From JAWXBM01 sp964470455 (GTDB taxonomy: Bacteria > Pseudomonadota > Gammaproteobacteria > Xanthomonadales > SZUA-36): DNA of 58,219 nt. Position numbers and translations under genes: made by a program. The notes under the pieces are model-generated. The model had not been told where the DNA came from. It saw nothing but the letters and a program-made list of their open reading frames with translations, and ran no database searches. Position 1 is the first letter of the stretch. The number at the start of each line of letters is the position of its first letter. This document shows positions 24,881-34,933 of the stretch, piece by piece. Where the stretch lies: positions 1 to 58,219 of the forward strand of contig CAYYCX010000015.1 in the NCBI GenBank assembly GCA_964470455.1. The letters run 5' to 3'.

Positions 24881-27760
24881 TTAGAAGGTATATCCCAGTT
24901 CAACAAACCACTCGGTACCGTAAGGGTCGTAGTTGAAGACGTTGAAATAGGGGTAGTTCTCACCGGTTGTCAAAGGCGGATCATTGTTGAAGATGTTGTT
25001 GCCGATGAAGCTGAGGTTGAGCTGCTCGGTGAAGTTGTAAATCATGGTCAGGTTGAAGTAGTACTGTGGGTCCACGTAGACCAGGTTGGTACTGGACAGG
25101 CTGTCAGCTGTGAGTGACTCACCCAGGTAGTTCATGAACAGCGTCGTGCCGAATTTCTTGTACACCCAGCTCACCGATGCCCGGCCCCGGTCCTGCAGGT
25201 CCTGCGTGCCGCCATCGAGGTAGGACACCACCGGGTCGGTTGGCAGCGTTGCGAATTTTTCATCGAAGACGTAGGTGTAGGCCAGGTCGAATGTGAACAG
25301 GCCCATGGACTGGGTTGACAGCGCGTATTTCAGCGTGAGGTCAATGCCATTCGTCTCCTGCACCGCCTGGTTGAACGGGCCGGTCAGGATGGAATCCAGT
25401 GTTTCGGAGTTGACGCCACCATCAATGGGGTTGCGCGTGATGTTGCCGAGCACAACATCGCAGTTGGTGCCCGGTGTAACCGTGTATTTTCCGCCCAGCA
25501 GGCAGGCGCGCTCGTCACGCAACAGGGTATCGACGTTCTTGTCCAGAACGATGTTTTCGAGCTTGATATCAAAGTAGTCAGCGGTAACCGAGAGGTTATC
25601 CAGGATCTGCCAGACAAAGCCGAACGTGATGGACTCACCCTCTTCCTCTTCCAGGAACGGGTTGCCGGCTCGGGCGCCTTCGACACTCACGGCACCCAGG
25701 GTGCCACGCAGCGGGTCGACGCAGCTGGACAAACCGCCCGGGCTGTCCTCGTCGATTCCCAGGTCTTTGGCGCAGAGGTAGTAGTCGGGCAGCGTGACGA
25801 AGAATCCGCTGGGGTCGGCAAACACATAGTGCATGTCGGGGGCGCGGAAGCTGGTGGAATAACGGCCGCGGATCAACAGGTCGCTGATGGGCCTGAATTC
25901 AAGGCCGAGCCCGTAGGTCAGTGCATCATCCACTTCGGTGATGTCGTCGTACTTGTCCCAGCGTACCGCGGCGGTAGCGGTCAGCATCTCGTGAACAGGG
26001 ACCAGCAGTTCCGTGCCGAGCGCATAGCGGTCCCGGGTGCCGCCACCGCCAGTGCCGGTAAACCCCCAGAAGTCGCCGTTGACCAGGCGCGGATCCAGGT
26101 TGATGTCATATTCCTGTGTGCCCCACTCCAGGATTCCGGCCATGCCCACCCAACCGGCCGGCAGTTCATAAAGGTCGCCGTTGACGGTAAAGGCCACGGT
26201 GCTGTTGCTGGAGTCAGCGGTGGTCCGGTCAATGTCGCTGATGGAAGCAAATTCACCCGGGGTCAGGGGCCGGTTGAACGGATTGTTGGGGTCGGTCAGG
26301 TCGCCCAGGTTGGCGAAGAAACCGCCGAACAAAGGATCCGGTTGCAGGTTGGCCAGGTTGTCACCGGCAAAGAATTCATCGGCTTCGTCCGCCAGAAGCA
26401 GCCGACGTTCACGTGTGACGTCGTACTCGGCGTGCTGGAACGACGCTTCCCATTGCCAGGTGGAGCCGAAGTCGCCGCGCAACCCGGCGACGAAATCGTA
26501 GCTTTTCTCATCAAAATTGTTGTTGTTGACATCCCTCCCGCCCATTTCGCTGGCGGTGAAAATCCGTTGCAGTACGGTTACCTGGGGCCATTCGACCATC
26601 CCCAGGCCAAAGGGGGAAAGGTCATAGGTAACGATGTTGTCGAGGTTCGAATAGGTGTTGAAACCATCCACGTTGGGGCCGTAAAAATTGGATTGCCAGA
26701 AAGGGGTGGCGACATTGAACTTGGAATCCTTCTTGATGTAGCTCAGGTAGCCGAAGGCCTGCAGGTTGTCAGTCAGCTCATATTCAGCATTGAAGAAGCC
26801 CGACCAGTTCTCGGTACCGTTACGCACCGTGAACTGGGACACATCATCATCGCGCCCGCAGAAATAGCCGGCTCCAGGACGGAAGGAATGCTCGAGCTCC
26901 GGGAAGTTGTTACACGCTGCCGGGGTAGGGTCTATGTATCGCAGGCCCACATTCCCCACCCGGAAGAAGTCATAGTTGTCCAGGGCCAACAAATTGCGCG
27001 TGTTTACGAAAGGAGGCCCATCCGGGTTGTCGAGGATGGAATCCATGAAATCACGCTGGAAGCCCCAGATCGGTTCGCGCTTGAAATACTCCAGCGCATA
27101 GGTGAAGTTGCCGCGTTCATTGCTCACGCCGCCCACCAGCTGGGCGCGCACGGATTTGCCGCCGCCGTCCACGGTGTCACCGAAGCGCACGCGCACATTG
27201 GTGTCATTCAGGTCGTTTTTCATCACCACGTTGATAACGCCGGCAACGGCATCCGAACCGTACACCGCACTGGCGCCACCGGCCATAACTTCCACGCGGT
27301 CAACCGCGGCAATAGGTATGGAGTTCAGGTTGACGATATTGCTCTGGCCGTTGAAAGGCAGGGGGTAGTCGGTGGTGCGGCGGCCGTTGATCAGGATGAG
27401 AGTGCGGCCAGGCCCCAGGCCACGCAGGTCAACCACGTTGGCATTCTGGGTGAATCCTCCGGCGTACTGGTCATCCTGGGTGTTGCCCACGTTCTGGGTA
27501 AGGGTGTTCAGGGCCTCATAAACGGTTGTGAAGCCTTCTTTTTGCATGTCGTCAGCAGTCAGGGTGAATACCGGTGAAGGCCCTTCAACCTGTGCCCGGC
27601 TGATGCGCGAACCGGTTACTCTGACCCGGTCGAGCGCAACTTCGTCCTCGTCCTGTGTGGCGTCCTGTTGCGCCCAGGCACTTGCAGAAATGCCCAGCAA
27701 GCAGGAACACAGTGCCAGCGTGATCAATTTCCGTTTGCGATGAATCTGACTGCGTATCAT
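24881..27760 (-). CDS. Large TonB-dependent outer-membrane receptor
   Basis: 959 aa. The signal peptide is MIRSQIHRKRK...SASAWAQQ, with AGGAG just ahead of the ATG. The N-terminal LDRVRVTGSRISRAQVEGPSP and FTTVYEALNTLTQNVG are typical of the long carbohydrate/peptide-class TonB receptors of Xanthomonas and Caulobacter. The plug carries VDLRGLGPGRTLILINGRR, VDRVEVMAGGASAVYGSDA and GVINVVMKND. The barrel ends WFVELGYTF with the C-terminal aromatic. The ligand is unknown; the class usually imports oligosaccharides or peptides, not siderophores. Paired TTCGTACGA palindromes lie about 90-160 bp upstream and two terminators lie downstream. Confidence 0.92.
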   Translation of the reverse strand: MIRSQIHRKRKLITLALCSCLLGISASAWAQQDATQDEDEVALDRVRVTGSRISRAQVEGPSPVFTLTADDMQKEGFTTVYEALNTLTQNVGNTQDDQYAGGFTQNANVVDLRGLGPGRTLILINGRRTTDYPLPFNGQSNIVNLNSIPIAAVDRVEVMAGGASAVYGSDAVAGVINVVMKNDLNDTNVRVRFGDTVDGGGKSVRAQLVGGVSNERGNFTYALEYFKREPIWGFQRDFMDSILDNPDGPPFVNTRNLLALDNYDFFRVGNVGLRYIDPTPAACNNFPELEHSFRPGAGYFCGRDDDVSQFTVRNGTENWSGFFNAEYELTDNLQAFGYLSYIKKDSKFNVATPFWQSNFYGPNVDGFNTYSNLDNIVTYDLSPFGLGMVEWPQVTVLQRIFTASEMGGRDVNNNNFDEKSYDFVAGLRGDFGSTWQWEASFQHAEYDVTRERRLLLADEADEFFAGDNLANLQPDPLFGGFFANLGDLTDPNNPFNRPLTPGEFASISDIDRTTADSSNSTVAFTVNGDLYELPAGWVGMAGILEWGTQEYDINLDPRLVNGDFWGFTGTGGGGTRDRYALGTELLVPVHEMLTATAAVRWDKYDDITEVDDALTYGLGLEFRPISDLLIRGRYSTSFRAPDMHYVFADPSGFFVTLPDYYLCAKDLGIDEDSPGGLSSCVDPLRGTLGAVSVEGARAGNPFLEEEEGESITFGFVWQILDNLSVTADYFDIKLENIVLDKNVDTLLRDERACLLGGKYTVTPGTNCDVVLGNITRNPIDGGVNSETLDSILTGPFNQAVQETNGIDLTLKYALSTQSMGLFTFDLAYTYVFDEKFATLPTDPVVSYLDGGTQDLQDRGRASVSWVYKKFGTTLFMNYLGESLTADSLSSTNLVYVDPQYYFNLTMIYNFTEQLNLSFIGNNIFNNDPPLTTGENYPYFNVFNYDPYGTEWFVELGYTF

Positions 27761-27851
27761 TTTTTTCTCCTGGTTGACCCTGAATGGCCATTTGTAAGCA
27801 GTACACCCCGTCCATCGCGGCCGATGGCAGGGAATCAGTTATGGTGTGAAG

Positions 27852-27925
27852 TTCGTACGAAGATACTAGTAGTAAATAGCGCGTTAACTGAACGTTATTT
27901 GCGATATACGGAATGTTTCGTACGA
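27852..27925. promoter_or_regulatory. Paired TTCGTACGA palindromes upstream of TonB receptor
   Basis: TTCGTACGAA, a perfect 10-base palindrome, is at 27852-27861, and the near-identical TTCGTACGA is at 27917-27925, 65 bp apart (about six helical turns). They sit 92 and 157 bp upstream of the minus-strand receptor start in the 27761-28123 intergenic region. The region is AT-richer than its surroundings and otherwise shows no gene. This looks like a two-site operator of an unidentified regulator, and it could serve the Cus operon leader on the other side as well. Confidence 0.45.
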
Positions 27926-28123
27926 TGAAGCGAGTAAAACTAGAGGCATTCCGACCGCTTCAGGCCGGGAATTTGCAGAACAGTACGATTTTTGCCCGGA
28001 ACGATAAAGGCAACGTGGTTAAATGGTTTTCAAATGGCCATAGAACTTAAGGGGACTGTCAATGGTCTCAAGGCGCGGATCTGGACTGGTATTACACCTG
28101 ATCTCACCAATCGACCGACCCGG

Positions 28124-28543
28124 ATGCCCGAATGGGCCAAAAATGATATTCTCAAACCCGTGAACAAGTGCCTGACATTACTGTTGATTCTGGCCATGAC
28201 ACTTCAACCTGCTCAGCCTTTACTGGCTGGTGGTTGCAATATGCCGGTGGAACAATCTGGTCACGGTGATCACATGGCTACGAACATCGAAGGTGGTCAC
28301 GCCGGGATGCAGCATGGTTCTGAGACGGAAAACCTCCCGGATTGCTGCGATGCAGGCCCGTGCAACCAGCAGAACACCTGTGATCCATCCATGAGCTGTG
28401 CCGTTTGTGTGGTCGGCACGATGGCCGTTCCAGAGCTGCCAGCCACATTGGCCTATTGGCACAACAGTCAACTTCAAACGCTCAGTCCCAGCGCACTGCT
28501 CCCCAGCCACACTTACCCTCTGTTACGACCTCCTATCTCCTGA
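28124..28543 (+). CDS. Small exported Cys/His-rich protein heading the cus operon
   Basis: About 139 aa from ATG 28124. An alternative GTG at 28160 starts directly at a good signal peptide (NKCLTLLLILAMTLQPAQP). No convincing Shine-Dalgarno supports either, and the frame is open from 27992. The mature part is rich in His, Met and Cys: GGCNMP, SGHGDHM, GGHAGMQHG, DCCDAGPCNQQNTCDPSMSC. It resembles the CopL/CzcI-type small periplasmic metal-binding proteins that head copper or zinc efflux operons. It precedes the TolC-type gene by about 100 bp on the same strand. A metal-buffering or sensing role in the periplasm is inferred. Confidence 0.65.
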   Translation: MPEWAKNDILKPVNKCLTLLLILAMTLQPAQPLLAGGCNMPVEQSGHGDHMATNIEGGHAGMQHGSETENLPDCCDAGPCNQQNTCDPSMSCAVCVVGTMAVPELPATLAYWHNSQLQTLSPSALLPSHTYPLLRPPIS

Positions 28544-28639
28544 CCTCCCCGATTGTTCGCGGCGACATTTTTCGCCCGGAATTTCCATTGCAATAACCTG
28601 GAAAGCGCCTGATGGCGCCGGCAGTTTTTGGAGATCATC

Positions 28640-29920
28640 ATGAGTACAAGGCTCGCCTGCAACGGCGTTTTAGCAACCATTGTCCGTGCCGCTTCCGTTG
28701 CAGCGCTATTCCATGCCTCCGCCGGTCTGGCCCAGAGTTTGAGTCTGGCTGAGGCGGAGCGGCTGGCACTGGAGAATGACCCGGGCCTGCGCGCGGTCGA
28801 ATCACGTGGCCAGGCACTAGAGGAAATGGCAGTCGCGGCCGGGCAATTACCCGACCCCATGCTCAGGTTGGGGGTGATGTCATTACCGGTCGATTCCTTC
28901 GATTTCGGCCAGGAGGCGATGACCCAGGCGGTGGTGGGCGTGGTGCAGAAATTCCCGCGTGGTGACAGCCGTGAGCTCCGTTCCCGGCAAGTATCGCAAC
29001 AGGCCGAGATTCTTGACGAGTCGCTGCAGGACCAGAAACTGAAGATTACCCTGGCCGTACGCGAGCTGTATCTCGAAGTGGTCAAGCAGAAACAGCGAGC
29101 GGCCATCAACCAGGAAGCAATCACGATTTTCACCGATTTCTCGGAAATCACGCGGGCCTATTACGCTACCGGGCGAGTCAACCAGCAGGATGTGCTGCAA
29201 ACCGTGGTGGAGTTGGCCAAGGCCGAGGAACGGGCCCGGCAGATAGCCGAAGAGGAGGCCCGTGCCCGGGCCACTCTGGCCACCTGGCTGGGTGACTCTT
29301 CCGGCCTTGAATGGCAAGCCGAATGGCCTGCGCTGCCGGACCCCGCTTCCGAGCAGGAGATCCACCAGCGTCTGCAAACGCACCCGCGCATCATGGCACT
29401 GCAAAGAAAAATAGGCTATGCGGAAACCGGTGTTGAACTTGCGCAAGAGCAATACAAACCGGAGTTCTCGGTGGACGTGGCCTACGGCGCGCGCAGCGGT
29501 GTTGACCCCATGGGCGCCTCACGCCCGGACCTGTTCTCAGTGATGCTGGTGATGGATATGCCACTGTTTCACGACCAGCGGCAGGACCGGGTTGCGGCAT
29601 CCATGCTGGCCGAGTCGGCTGCTGCCATGTTTGACCGGGACGACCTTTACCGGCGCATGAAAAGCGAAGTGAGCGTGCAGGCGGCGGCGCTGGAAAAGCA
29701 ACGCGAGAGCATCGAGTTCTTTGCCAGCCATATCCTGCCGGAAGCCAGCTTCTCCACGGAATCATCTTTCGACGCTTACCAGTCCTCGGTAGGCGATCTC
29801 ACCAGTTTGTTGCGAGCACAGATCACAGAAATCGACCTGCGCCTTGAGTACGTCCGGCTCCAGGCGGAGGCCCTCAAATCCCAGGCCCGCCTGCTGTACT
29901 TCCAGGGAGAGCCGTCATGA
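28640..29920 (+). CDS. cusC: Outer-membrane factor of Cus-type RND efflux (TolC family)
   Basis: 426 aa from ATG 28640 with GGAG about 8 bases upstream. A signal peptide (STRLACNGVL...AGLAQ) precedes the TolC repeats: LSLAEAERLALENDPGL, GQLPDPMLRLGVMSLP and a second repeat starting EIHQRLQTHPRIMALQRKIGYAETG. It lacks the N-terminal lipobox seen in E. coli CusC. Its stop overlaps the adaptor start (ATGA at 29917), so it is the first of a coupled C-B-A operon. It should form the outer-membrane channel for copper/silver extrusion together with the next two proteins. Confidence 0.88.
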   Translation: MSTRLACNGVLATIVRAASVAALFHASAGLAQSLSLAEAERLALENDPGLRAVESRGQALEEMAVAAGQLPDPMLRLGVMSLPVDSFDFGQEAMTQAVVGVVQKFPRGDSRELRSRQVSQQAEILDESLQDQKLKITLAVRELYLEVVKQKQRAAINQEAITIFTDFSEITRAYYATGRVNQQDVLQTVVELAKAEERARQIAEEEARARATLATWLGDSSGLEWQAEWPALPDPASEQEIHQRLQTHPRIMALQRKIGYAETGVELAQEQYKPEFSVDVAYGARSGVDPMGASRPDLFSVMLVMDMPLFHDQRQDRVAASMLAESAAAMFDRDDLYRRMKSEVSVQAAALEKQRESIEFFASHILPEASFSTESSFDAYQSSVGDLTSLLRAQITEIDLRLEYVRLQAEALKSQARLLYFQGEPS

Positions 29921-31779
29921 ATAATAAAATCTTACTGTCGCTTCTGCTGGTCATTGCGCTGGCAGCAGGTTACTCGCTGGCAAGATTGACCCAGTCGCCG
30001 GTGGAATCAGCTGGTTCCCCGGCAGAGCCGGCATCAGGCGAAACCAAACCCCTGTACTGGGTAGCGCCAATGGATCCCAATTACCGGCGCGACAAACCCG
30101 GTAAGTCCCCCATGGGTATGGACCTGGTGCCGGTGTACGCAACACCCGGAGAGCCGGATGATGTCATCACCATCAGCCCGGCTGTCGAGAACAACCTGGG
30201 CGTTCGCACCGAGCCGGTGCGGGTCGGGCCACTGTGGCGACGTATTGAGGCGACAGCCTATGTCGGACTGGATGAAACACTGATCAGCAATATCAGTACC
30301 CGAACCCAGGGTTGGATTTCAAAACTGAACATCAATGCAGAGGGTGAACGGGTCCGCAAAAACGATTTGCTGTTCGAGCTGTACTCACCGGAAATCGTCA
30401 ATGCGCAGAAAGAGTACCTGCAGGCGCGCAAGCGTGGCGAGGAGCGCCTGATTTCCGGCTCGGTCGAAAAGCTCCGCGCATTGGGACTGGTCCCCGCGGA
30501 AATCGCCGCGCTGGAGAAATCCGGCCAGGTTGCGGAGAACATCCGTGTGGTTGCGCCGCAGGATGGGGTGGTCAGCACTTTGAATGTGCGCGAAGGCATG
30601 TATGTGCAACCCAACACCATCATCATGAGCTTGGCCGACCTGTCCAGCGTCTGGTTGCAGGCCGAAGTGTTTGAATCGCAGGCCGAGTGGGTGGCAGCAG
30701 GCCAGGCCGCCAGGGCCACGCTGGATTACTTGCCGGGCCAGGAATTCAATGGCCAGGTGGATTACGTCTATCCGGTGCTGGACCCGAAAACTCGAACCCT
30801 GCAGGTACGCTTGCGTTTTGAAAATCCCGCCGAGCTGCTGAAGCCCAACATGTATGCCCGGGTTTCCATCTACGGCAAGCTGCATCCCAATGCGCTGAGC
30901 ATTCCCCGCGAAGCATTGATCCGGTCCAGCGGCAGCAACCGTGTGGTGGTGGCGCTGGGCAATGGCCGCTTCCGGGTCAACGAGGTGCTGACCGGCATGG
31001 AAAGCGGTGACTCCGTTGAAATATTGGCTGGCCTGGACGAGGGTGACCGGGTCGTGACTTCAGCACAGTTCCTGCTCGATTCGGAAGCCAGCCTAAATGG
31101 CGGCATTCGCCGGCTGAGCGAAAACACTCTGCCACAGGAACGCCAGGCGCCCGAAAGTGTGCTGGCCAGTGGCAGAGTGGAAGCCGTTTATCCGGACCGC
31201 CGCCGCATCCGCATTACGCATGGTCCGATTGATGCACTGGCCTGGCCTGCCATGACCATGGAGTTTGATGTGCTGGGTGCAACCAACCTCGATACGATTC
31301 AGGTAAACCAGAACATTCGCTTCAGCCTGGCACAGCAACTGGCCGGTGACTATGCCATCATCGAGCTCGGCACGGAATCAGAGCGCACGGTGGTCGCCCC
31401 GCAGCGGTTGGAAGGCATCGATCAACCCGACCCGAATTTGGCTGAACCGGAAACTGCGGAAGAGCTTGTCGCGGGCACGGGAATCATCATTGAGATCGGT
31501 CTGACCTCCCGCATGCTGAAACTGAAACATGAGCCCATCGAAGCACTGGGCTGGCCCGCCATGACCATGAATTTTGATGTTGCAGATGGCATCGACTTGG
31601 CCGGACTTGAGAAGGGACAGTCCATTCGCTTCATCCTGCGCCGGTCGGCGCCCGGCAACCGAATCGAAGAGATCGAGGTGCTGGGAGGTCCGGCAATGGC
31701 TGATGAAATAGACCTCCAGAAAGGTTCTGCTGATCAGGACAAAGACGGAACTGGCCATGGAGCGGCAGATCATGATTGA
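29917..31779 (+). CDS. cusB: CusB-type adaptor fused to two CusF-like domains
   Basis: 620 aa. An N-terminal membrane/signal segment precedes a heavy-metal-binding domain (YWVAPMDPNYRRDKPGKSPMGMDLVPVY, residues 47-74). The hairpin/barrel adaptor core of the RND membrane-fusion family covers about 88-400. Two C-terminal CusF-like OB domains follow at about 417-485 and 520-590. Each keeps the copper/silver ligands of CusF: H435, W443, M446, M448 and H538, W546, M549, M551. In E. coli CusF is a separate periplasmic chaperone that hands metal to CusB, and here two copies are built into the adaptor. The tail is His/Asp-rich. It is coupled at both ends (ATGA start; CusA start inside its end). Confidence 0.92.
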   Translation: MNNKILLSLLLVIALAAGYSLARLTQSPVESAGSPAEPASGETKPLYWVAPMDPNYRRDKPGKSPMGMDLVPVYATPGEPDDVITISPAVENNLGVRTEPVRVGPLWRRIEATAYVGLDETLISNISTRTQGWISKLNINAEGERVRKNDLLFELYSPEIVNAQKEYLQARKRGEERLISGSVEKLRALGLVPAEIAALEKSGQVAENIRVVAPQDGVVSTLNVREGMYVQPNTIIMSLADLSSVWLQAEVFESQAEWVAAGQAARATLDYLPGQEFNGQVDYVYPVLDPKTRTLQVRLRFENPAELLKPNMYARVSIYGKLHPNALSIPREALIRSSGSNRVVVALGNGRFRVNEVLTGMESGDSVEILAGLDEGDRVVTSAQFLLDSEASLNGGIRRLSENTLPQERQAPESVLASGRVEAVYPDRRRIRITHGPIDALAWPAMTMEFDVLGATNLDTIQVNQNIRFSLAQQLAGDYAIIELGTESERTVVAPQRLEGIDQPDPNLAEPETAEELVAGTGIIIEIGLTSRMLKLKHEPIEALGWPAMTMNFDVADGIDLAGLEKGQSIRFILRRSAPGNRIEEIEVLGGPAMADEIDLQKGSADQDKDGTGHGAADHD

Positions 31780-34700
31780 GAAAATCATCCGCTGGTCAGT
31801 GGCCAACCGAGCGTTGGTGCTGCTGCTCAGCCTGGGGCTGGCGGCCTGGGGCGTCCGGACCGTTCTGGTCATGCCGGTCGATGCCCTGCCGGATTTGTCC
31901 GATGTGCAGGTCATCATCAAGACTTCCTACCCAGGGCAGGCGCCGCAGGTGGTCGAAGACCAGGTCACCTTTCCGCTGACTACCGCGATGTTGTCGGTAC
32001 CCAAAGCGACCACAGTCCGGGGCTATTCCTTCTTTGGCGATTCGTATGTCTACGTCATTTTCGAAGATGGCACCGACTTGTACTGGGCGCGGTCGCGGGT
32101 GATTGAGTACCTCAACCAGGTTACCGGCCAGTTGCCGCCTTCGGCCAAGCCGGTCATCGGGCCGGATGCCACCGGGGTTGGTTGGGTGTACGAGTATGCC
32201 TTGCAGGACAAAACCGGCCAGCACGATTTGTCCCAGTTGCGTGCCATCCAGGACTGGTTCCTCAAGTATGAGCTGCAAACCGTACCCGGTGTTGCCGAGG
32301 TGGCCACCATCGGAGGCATGGTGAAACAGTACCAGGTGGTGATCAATCCGGATGCGATGCGGGCCTATGGCCTGACCCTCGCCACCATCCGCAATGCGAT
32401 CCAGAGCGGCAACCGCGAAGTGGGTGGCTCGGTGATCGAGATGGGCGAGGCCGAATACATGGTTCGCGCCACCGGTTACCTGAAGTCCACCAGCGACCTC
32501 CAGGAAATCCCGCTGGGCATCAATGAAACCGGTACACCCATCCGTCTCGGCGACGTGGCAGACATCCGCCTCGGCCCGCAGTTAAGGCGTGGCATTGCCG
32601 AACTGAACGGCGAAGGCGAAGTGGTGGGTGCCGTGATTGTCATGCGTTACGGTGAGAACGCCATGGCCACCATCAAGGCGGTTAAACAGCGCCTGGAAGA
32701 ACTGAAAGCCAGCCTGCCGGACGGTGTGGAGATCGTGACCACCTACGACCGGTCTTCGTTGATCAAAAGAGCCGTGGATACGCTGCAGGAAAAGCTGCTG
32801 GAAGAGTTTCTCGCAGTAACCCTGGTTTGCCTGCTGTTCCTGTTTCACTTCCGTTCCTCGCTGGTCATCGTGATCAGCCTGCCGCTGGGTATCCTGGGGG
32901 CTTTTGCGATCATGCAGGCACAGGGCCTGAACGCCAATATCATGTCGCTGGGCGGCATCGCCATTGCGATCGGCGCCATGGTGGATGCCGCCATTGTGAT
33001 GGTGGAAACGCTGCACAAGAAAATGGAGCAAAGCACCTATGACAAGCAATCGCATTGGGCAACGGTTACTGAGGTGTCGATCGCGGTGGGCCGGCCCTTA
33101 TTCTTTTCGCTGTTGATCATCACCATCAGTTTCCTGCCGGTGTTTACCTTGCAGGCCCAGGAAGGGCGATTGTTCGCCCCGCTGGCCTTTACCAAGACCT
33201 ATGCCATGGCGGTTGCAGCCGGACTGTCCATTACCCTGGTGCCAGTGCTGATGGGCTATTTCATTCGCGGTCGCATCATGCCGGAGCACCGTAACCCGCT
33301 GAACCGTTTCCTGGTGGTGAGCTACCGGCCCGCCATCGGCTTGATTACCCGTCATCCTGGCAAGGTTCTATGGCTGTCCCTGTTGCTGGTGATCGTCGGG
33401 CTCTGGCCCGCCACCCAGCTGGGTTCCGAATTCATGCCTGACCTGGACGAGGGTGACCTGATGTATATGCCCACAACATTCCCGGGCATTTCCATCGGCA
33501 AGGCACAACAACTGCTGCAACAAACCGACAAGCTGATACTCTCGGTGCCCGAAGTTCAGACGGTGTTTGGAAAGATCGGCCGCGCCGACACCGCCACTGA
33601 CCCGGCGCCACTGACCATGGTCGAGACGGTGATTCAGCTGAAACCCGAATCCGAATGGCGCGAGGGCATGGACATGGATGCCATCAAGGCCGAGTTGAAC
33701 CAGCGTTTGCAATTGCCGGGCGTGAGCAATGCCTGGGTGTGGCCGATCAAAACCCGGATCGACATGCTGGCGACCGGCATCAAGACTCCGGTGGGGGTCA
33801 AGATCGCTGGTCCGGACCTGGAGGTGATCCAGCAGATTGGCCAGGACGTGGAGCGGGTGCTCAAAGAAGTGCCAGGCACCGCATCGGCATTTTCCGAACG
33901 TGTTGCCGGTGGGCGTTACGTGACTGTGGACATACTTCGCGAACAGGCCTCGCGTTACGGGTTGAATATTGACGATGTGCAGGACGTAGTGCGGACTGCG
34001 ATCGGCGGCATGAATGTCACCGAAACCGTTGAAGGCCTGGAGCGCTACCCGGTCAACCTGCGTTATCCGCGCGAGTATCGCGACTCGCTGGAAAAGCTGA
34101 AGGACCTGCCGGTGGTGACGCCCAATGGGCAACAGATTCCCTTGTCAGCCGTGGCCAGCATCAGTATCGAAGATGGCCCGCCCATGATCAAAAGCGAAAA
34201 CGCCCGCCGAAACGGCTGGATTTTTGTCGACATCGAAGGCGTTGACCTCGGCAGCTATGTGGCCGCGGCCAAGAAGGCCGTGCAGGAACAGGTAAAGCTC
34301 CAGCCCGGTTACTCCATCAACTGGTCCGGGCAGTACGAGTACCTGGAGCGGGCCAAGCAGCGCCTGGCCATGGTCATACCGGTAACGCTGGCCATCATTG
34401 TGCTGCTGTTGTTCATGAATTTCAAAAGCCTGCCCGAAGTGCTGATCATCCTGGGAACCTTGCCGATGGCATTGGTGGGTGGCTTCTGGCTGCTCTTCCT
34501 GCTGAATTACAACCTGTCTGTTGCTGTGGGTGTAGGCTTCATTGCCCTGGCCGGCGTTGCAGTGGAGATCGGCGTGGTCAAGCTGGTGTATCTGAAAATG
34601 GCACTGCAGGACCAGCAGGCCATGGCAGACGCAGAGGGTCGGCCGCTGAATCGAGAGGATCTGTCGCAAGCTGTGATCAACGGCGCCCTGCTGCGGCTGC

Positions 34701-34903
34701 GGCCCATCACCATGACCATTGCCACCATCATCGCTGGCTTACTACCCATAATGCTGGGCAGTGGCACCGGCTCGGAAGTCATGCAACGGATTGCCGCGCC
34801 GATGGCGGGTGGCATAGTCAGCACCACCATATTGACGCTGGCCGTGATTCCGGCGACGTTCCTGGTGTGGCAGAGTCACAGGCTGAAGAGACAAGCCCAT
34901 TGA
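31772..34903 (+). CDS. cusA: CusA-type copper/silver RND pump
   Basis: 1043 aa from ATG 31772, with GGAG about 10 bases upstream; an ATG at 31757 is in frame as well. It overlaps the end of cusB. Twelve membrane segments and two large periplasmic loops are as expected for HME-type RND pumps. The transmembrane proton-relay motif reads GAMVDAAIVMVETLH, and the porter region contains Met-rich stretches in place of the CzcA DFG motif. With the CusF-fused adaptor, export of Cu(I)/Ag(I) is the most likely function. No gene follows on this strand; the mer-type genes converge on it. Confidence 0.93.
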   Translation: MIEKIIRWSVANRALVLLLSLGLAAWGVRTVLVMPVDALPDLSDVQVIIKTSYPGQAPQVVEDQVTFPLTTAMLSVPKATTVRGYSFFGDSYVYVIFEDGTDLYWARSRVIEYLNQVTGQLPPSAKPVIGPDATGVGWVYEYALQDKTGQHDLSQLRAIQDWFLKYELQTVPGVAEVATIGGMVKQYQVVINPDAMRAYGLTLATIRNAIQSGNREVGGSVIEMGEAEYMVRATGYLKSTSDLQEIPLGINETGTPIRLGDVADIRLGPQLRRGIAELNGEGEVVGAVIVMRYGENAMATIKAVKQRLEELKASLPDGVEIVTTYDRSSLIKRAVDTLQEKLLEEFLAVTLVCLLFLFHFRSSLVIVISLPLGILGAFAIMQAQGLNANIMSLGGIAIAIGAMVDAAIVMVETLHKKMEQSTYDKQSHWATVTEVSIAVGRPLFFSLLIITISFLPVFTLQAQEGRLFAPLAFTKTYAMAVAAGLSITLVPVLMGYFIRGRIMPEHRNPLNRFLVVSYRPAIGLITRHPGKVLWLSLLLVIVGLWPATQLGSEFMPDLDEGDLMYMPTTFPGISIGKAQQLLQQTDKLILSVPEVQTVFGKIGRADTATDPAPLTMVETVIQLKPESEWREGMDMDAIKAELNQRLQLPGVSNAWVWPIKTRIDMLATGIKTPVGVKIAGPDLEVIQQIGQDVERVLKEVPGTASAFSERVAGGRYVTVDILREQASRYGLNIDDVQDVVRTAIGGMNVTETVEGLERYPVNLRYPREYRDSLEKLKDLPVVTPNGQQIPLSAVASISIEDGPPMIKSENARRNGWIFVDIEGVDLGSYVAAAKKAVQEQVKLQPGYSINWSGQYEYLERAKQRLAMVIPVTLAIIVLLLFMNFKSLPEVLIILGTLPMALVGGFWLLFLLNYNLSVAVGVGFIALAGVAVEIGVVKLVYLKMALQDQQAMADAEGRPLNREDLSQAVINGALLRLRPITMTIATIIAGLLPIMLGSGTGSEVMQRIAAPMAGGIVSTTILTLAVIPATFLVWQSHRLKRQAH

Positions 34904-34933
34904 ATTGGGATTCTTCACCGACAAGGAATATTT

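Noticed and set aside
25829..27577. 582-codon open frame on the plus strand opposite the TonB receptor
   Set aside because: It is the antisense of a GC-rich gene with clear receptor motifs. It has low complexity typical of reverse-frame reading and no recognisable domain.
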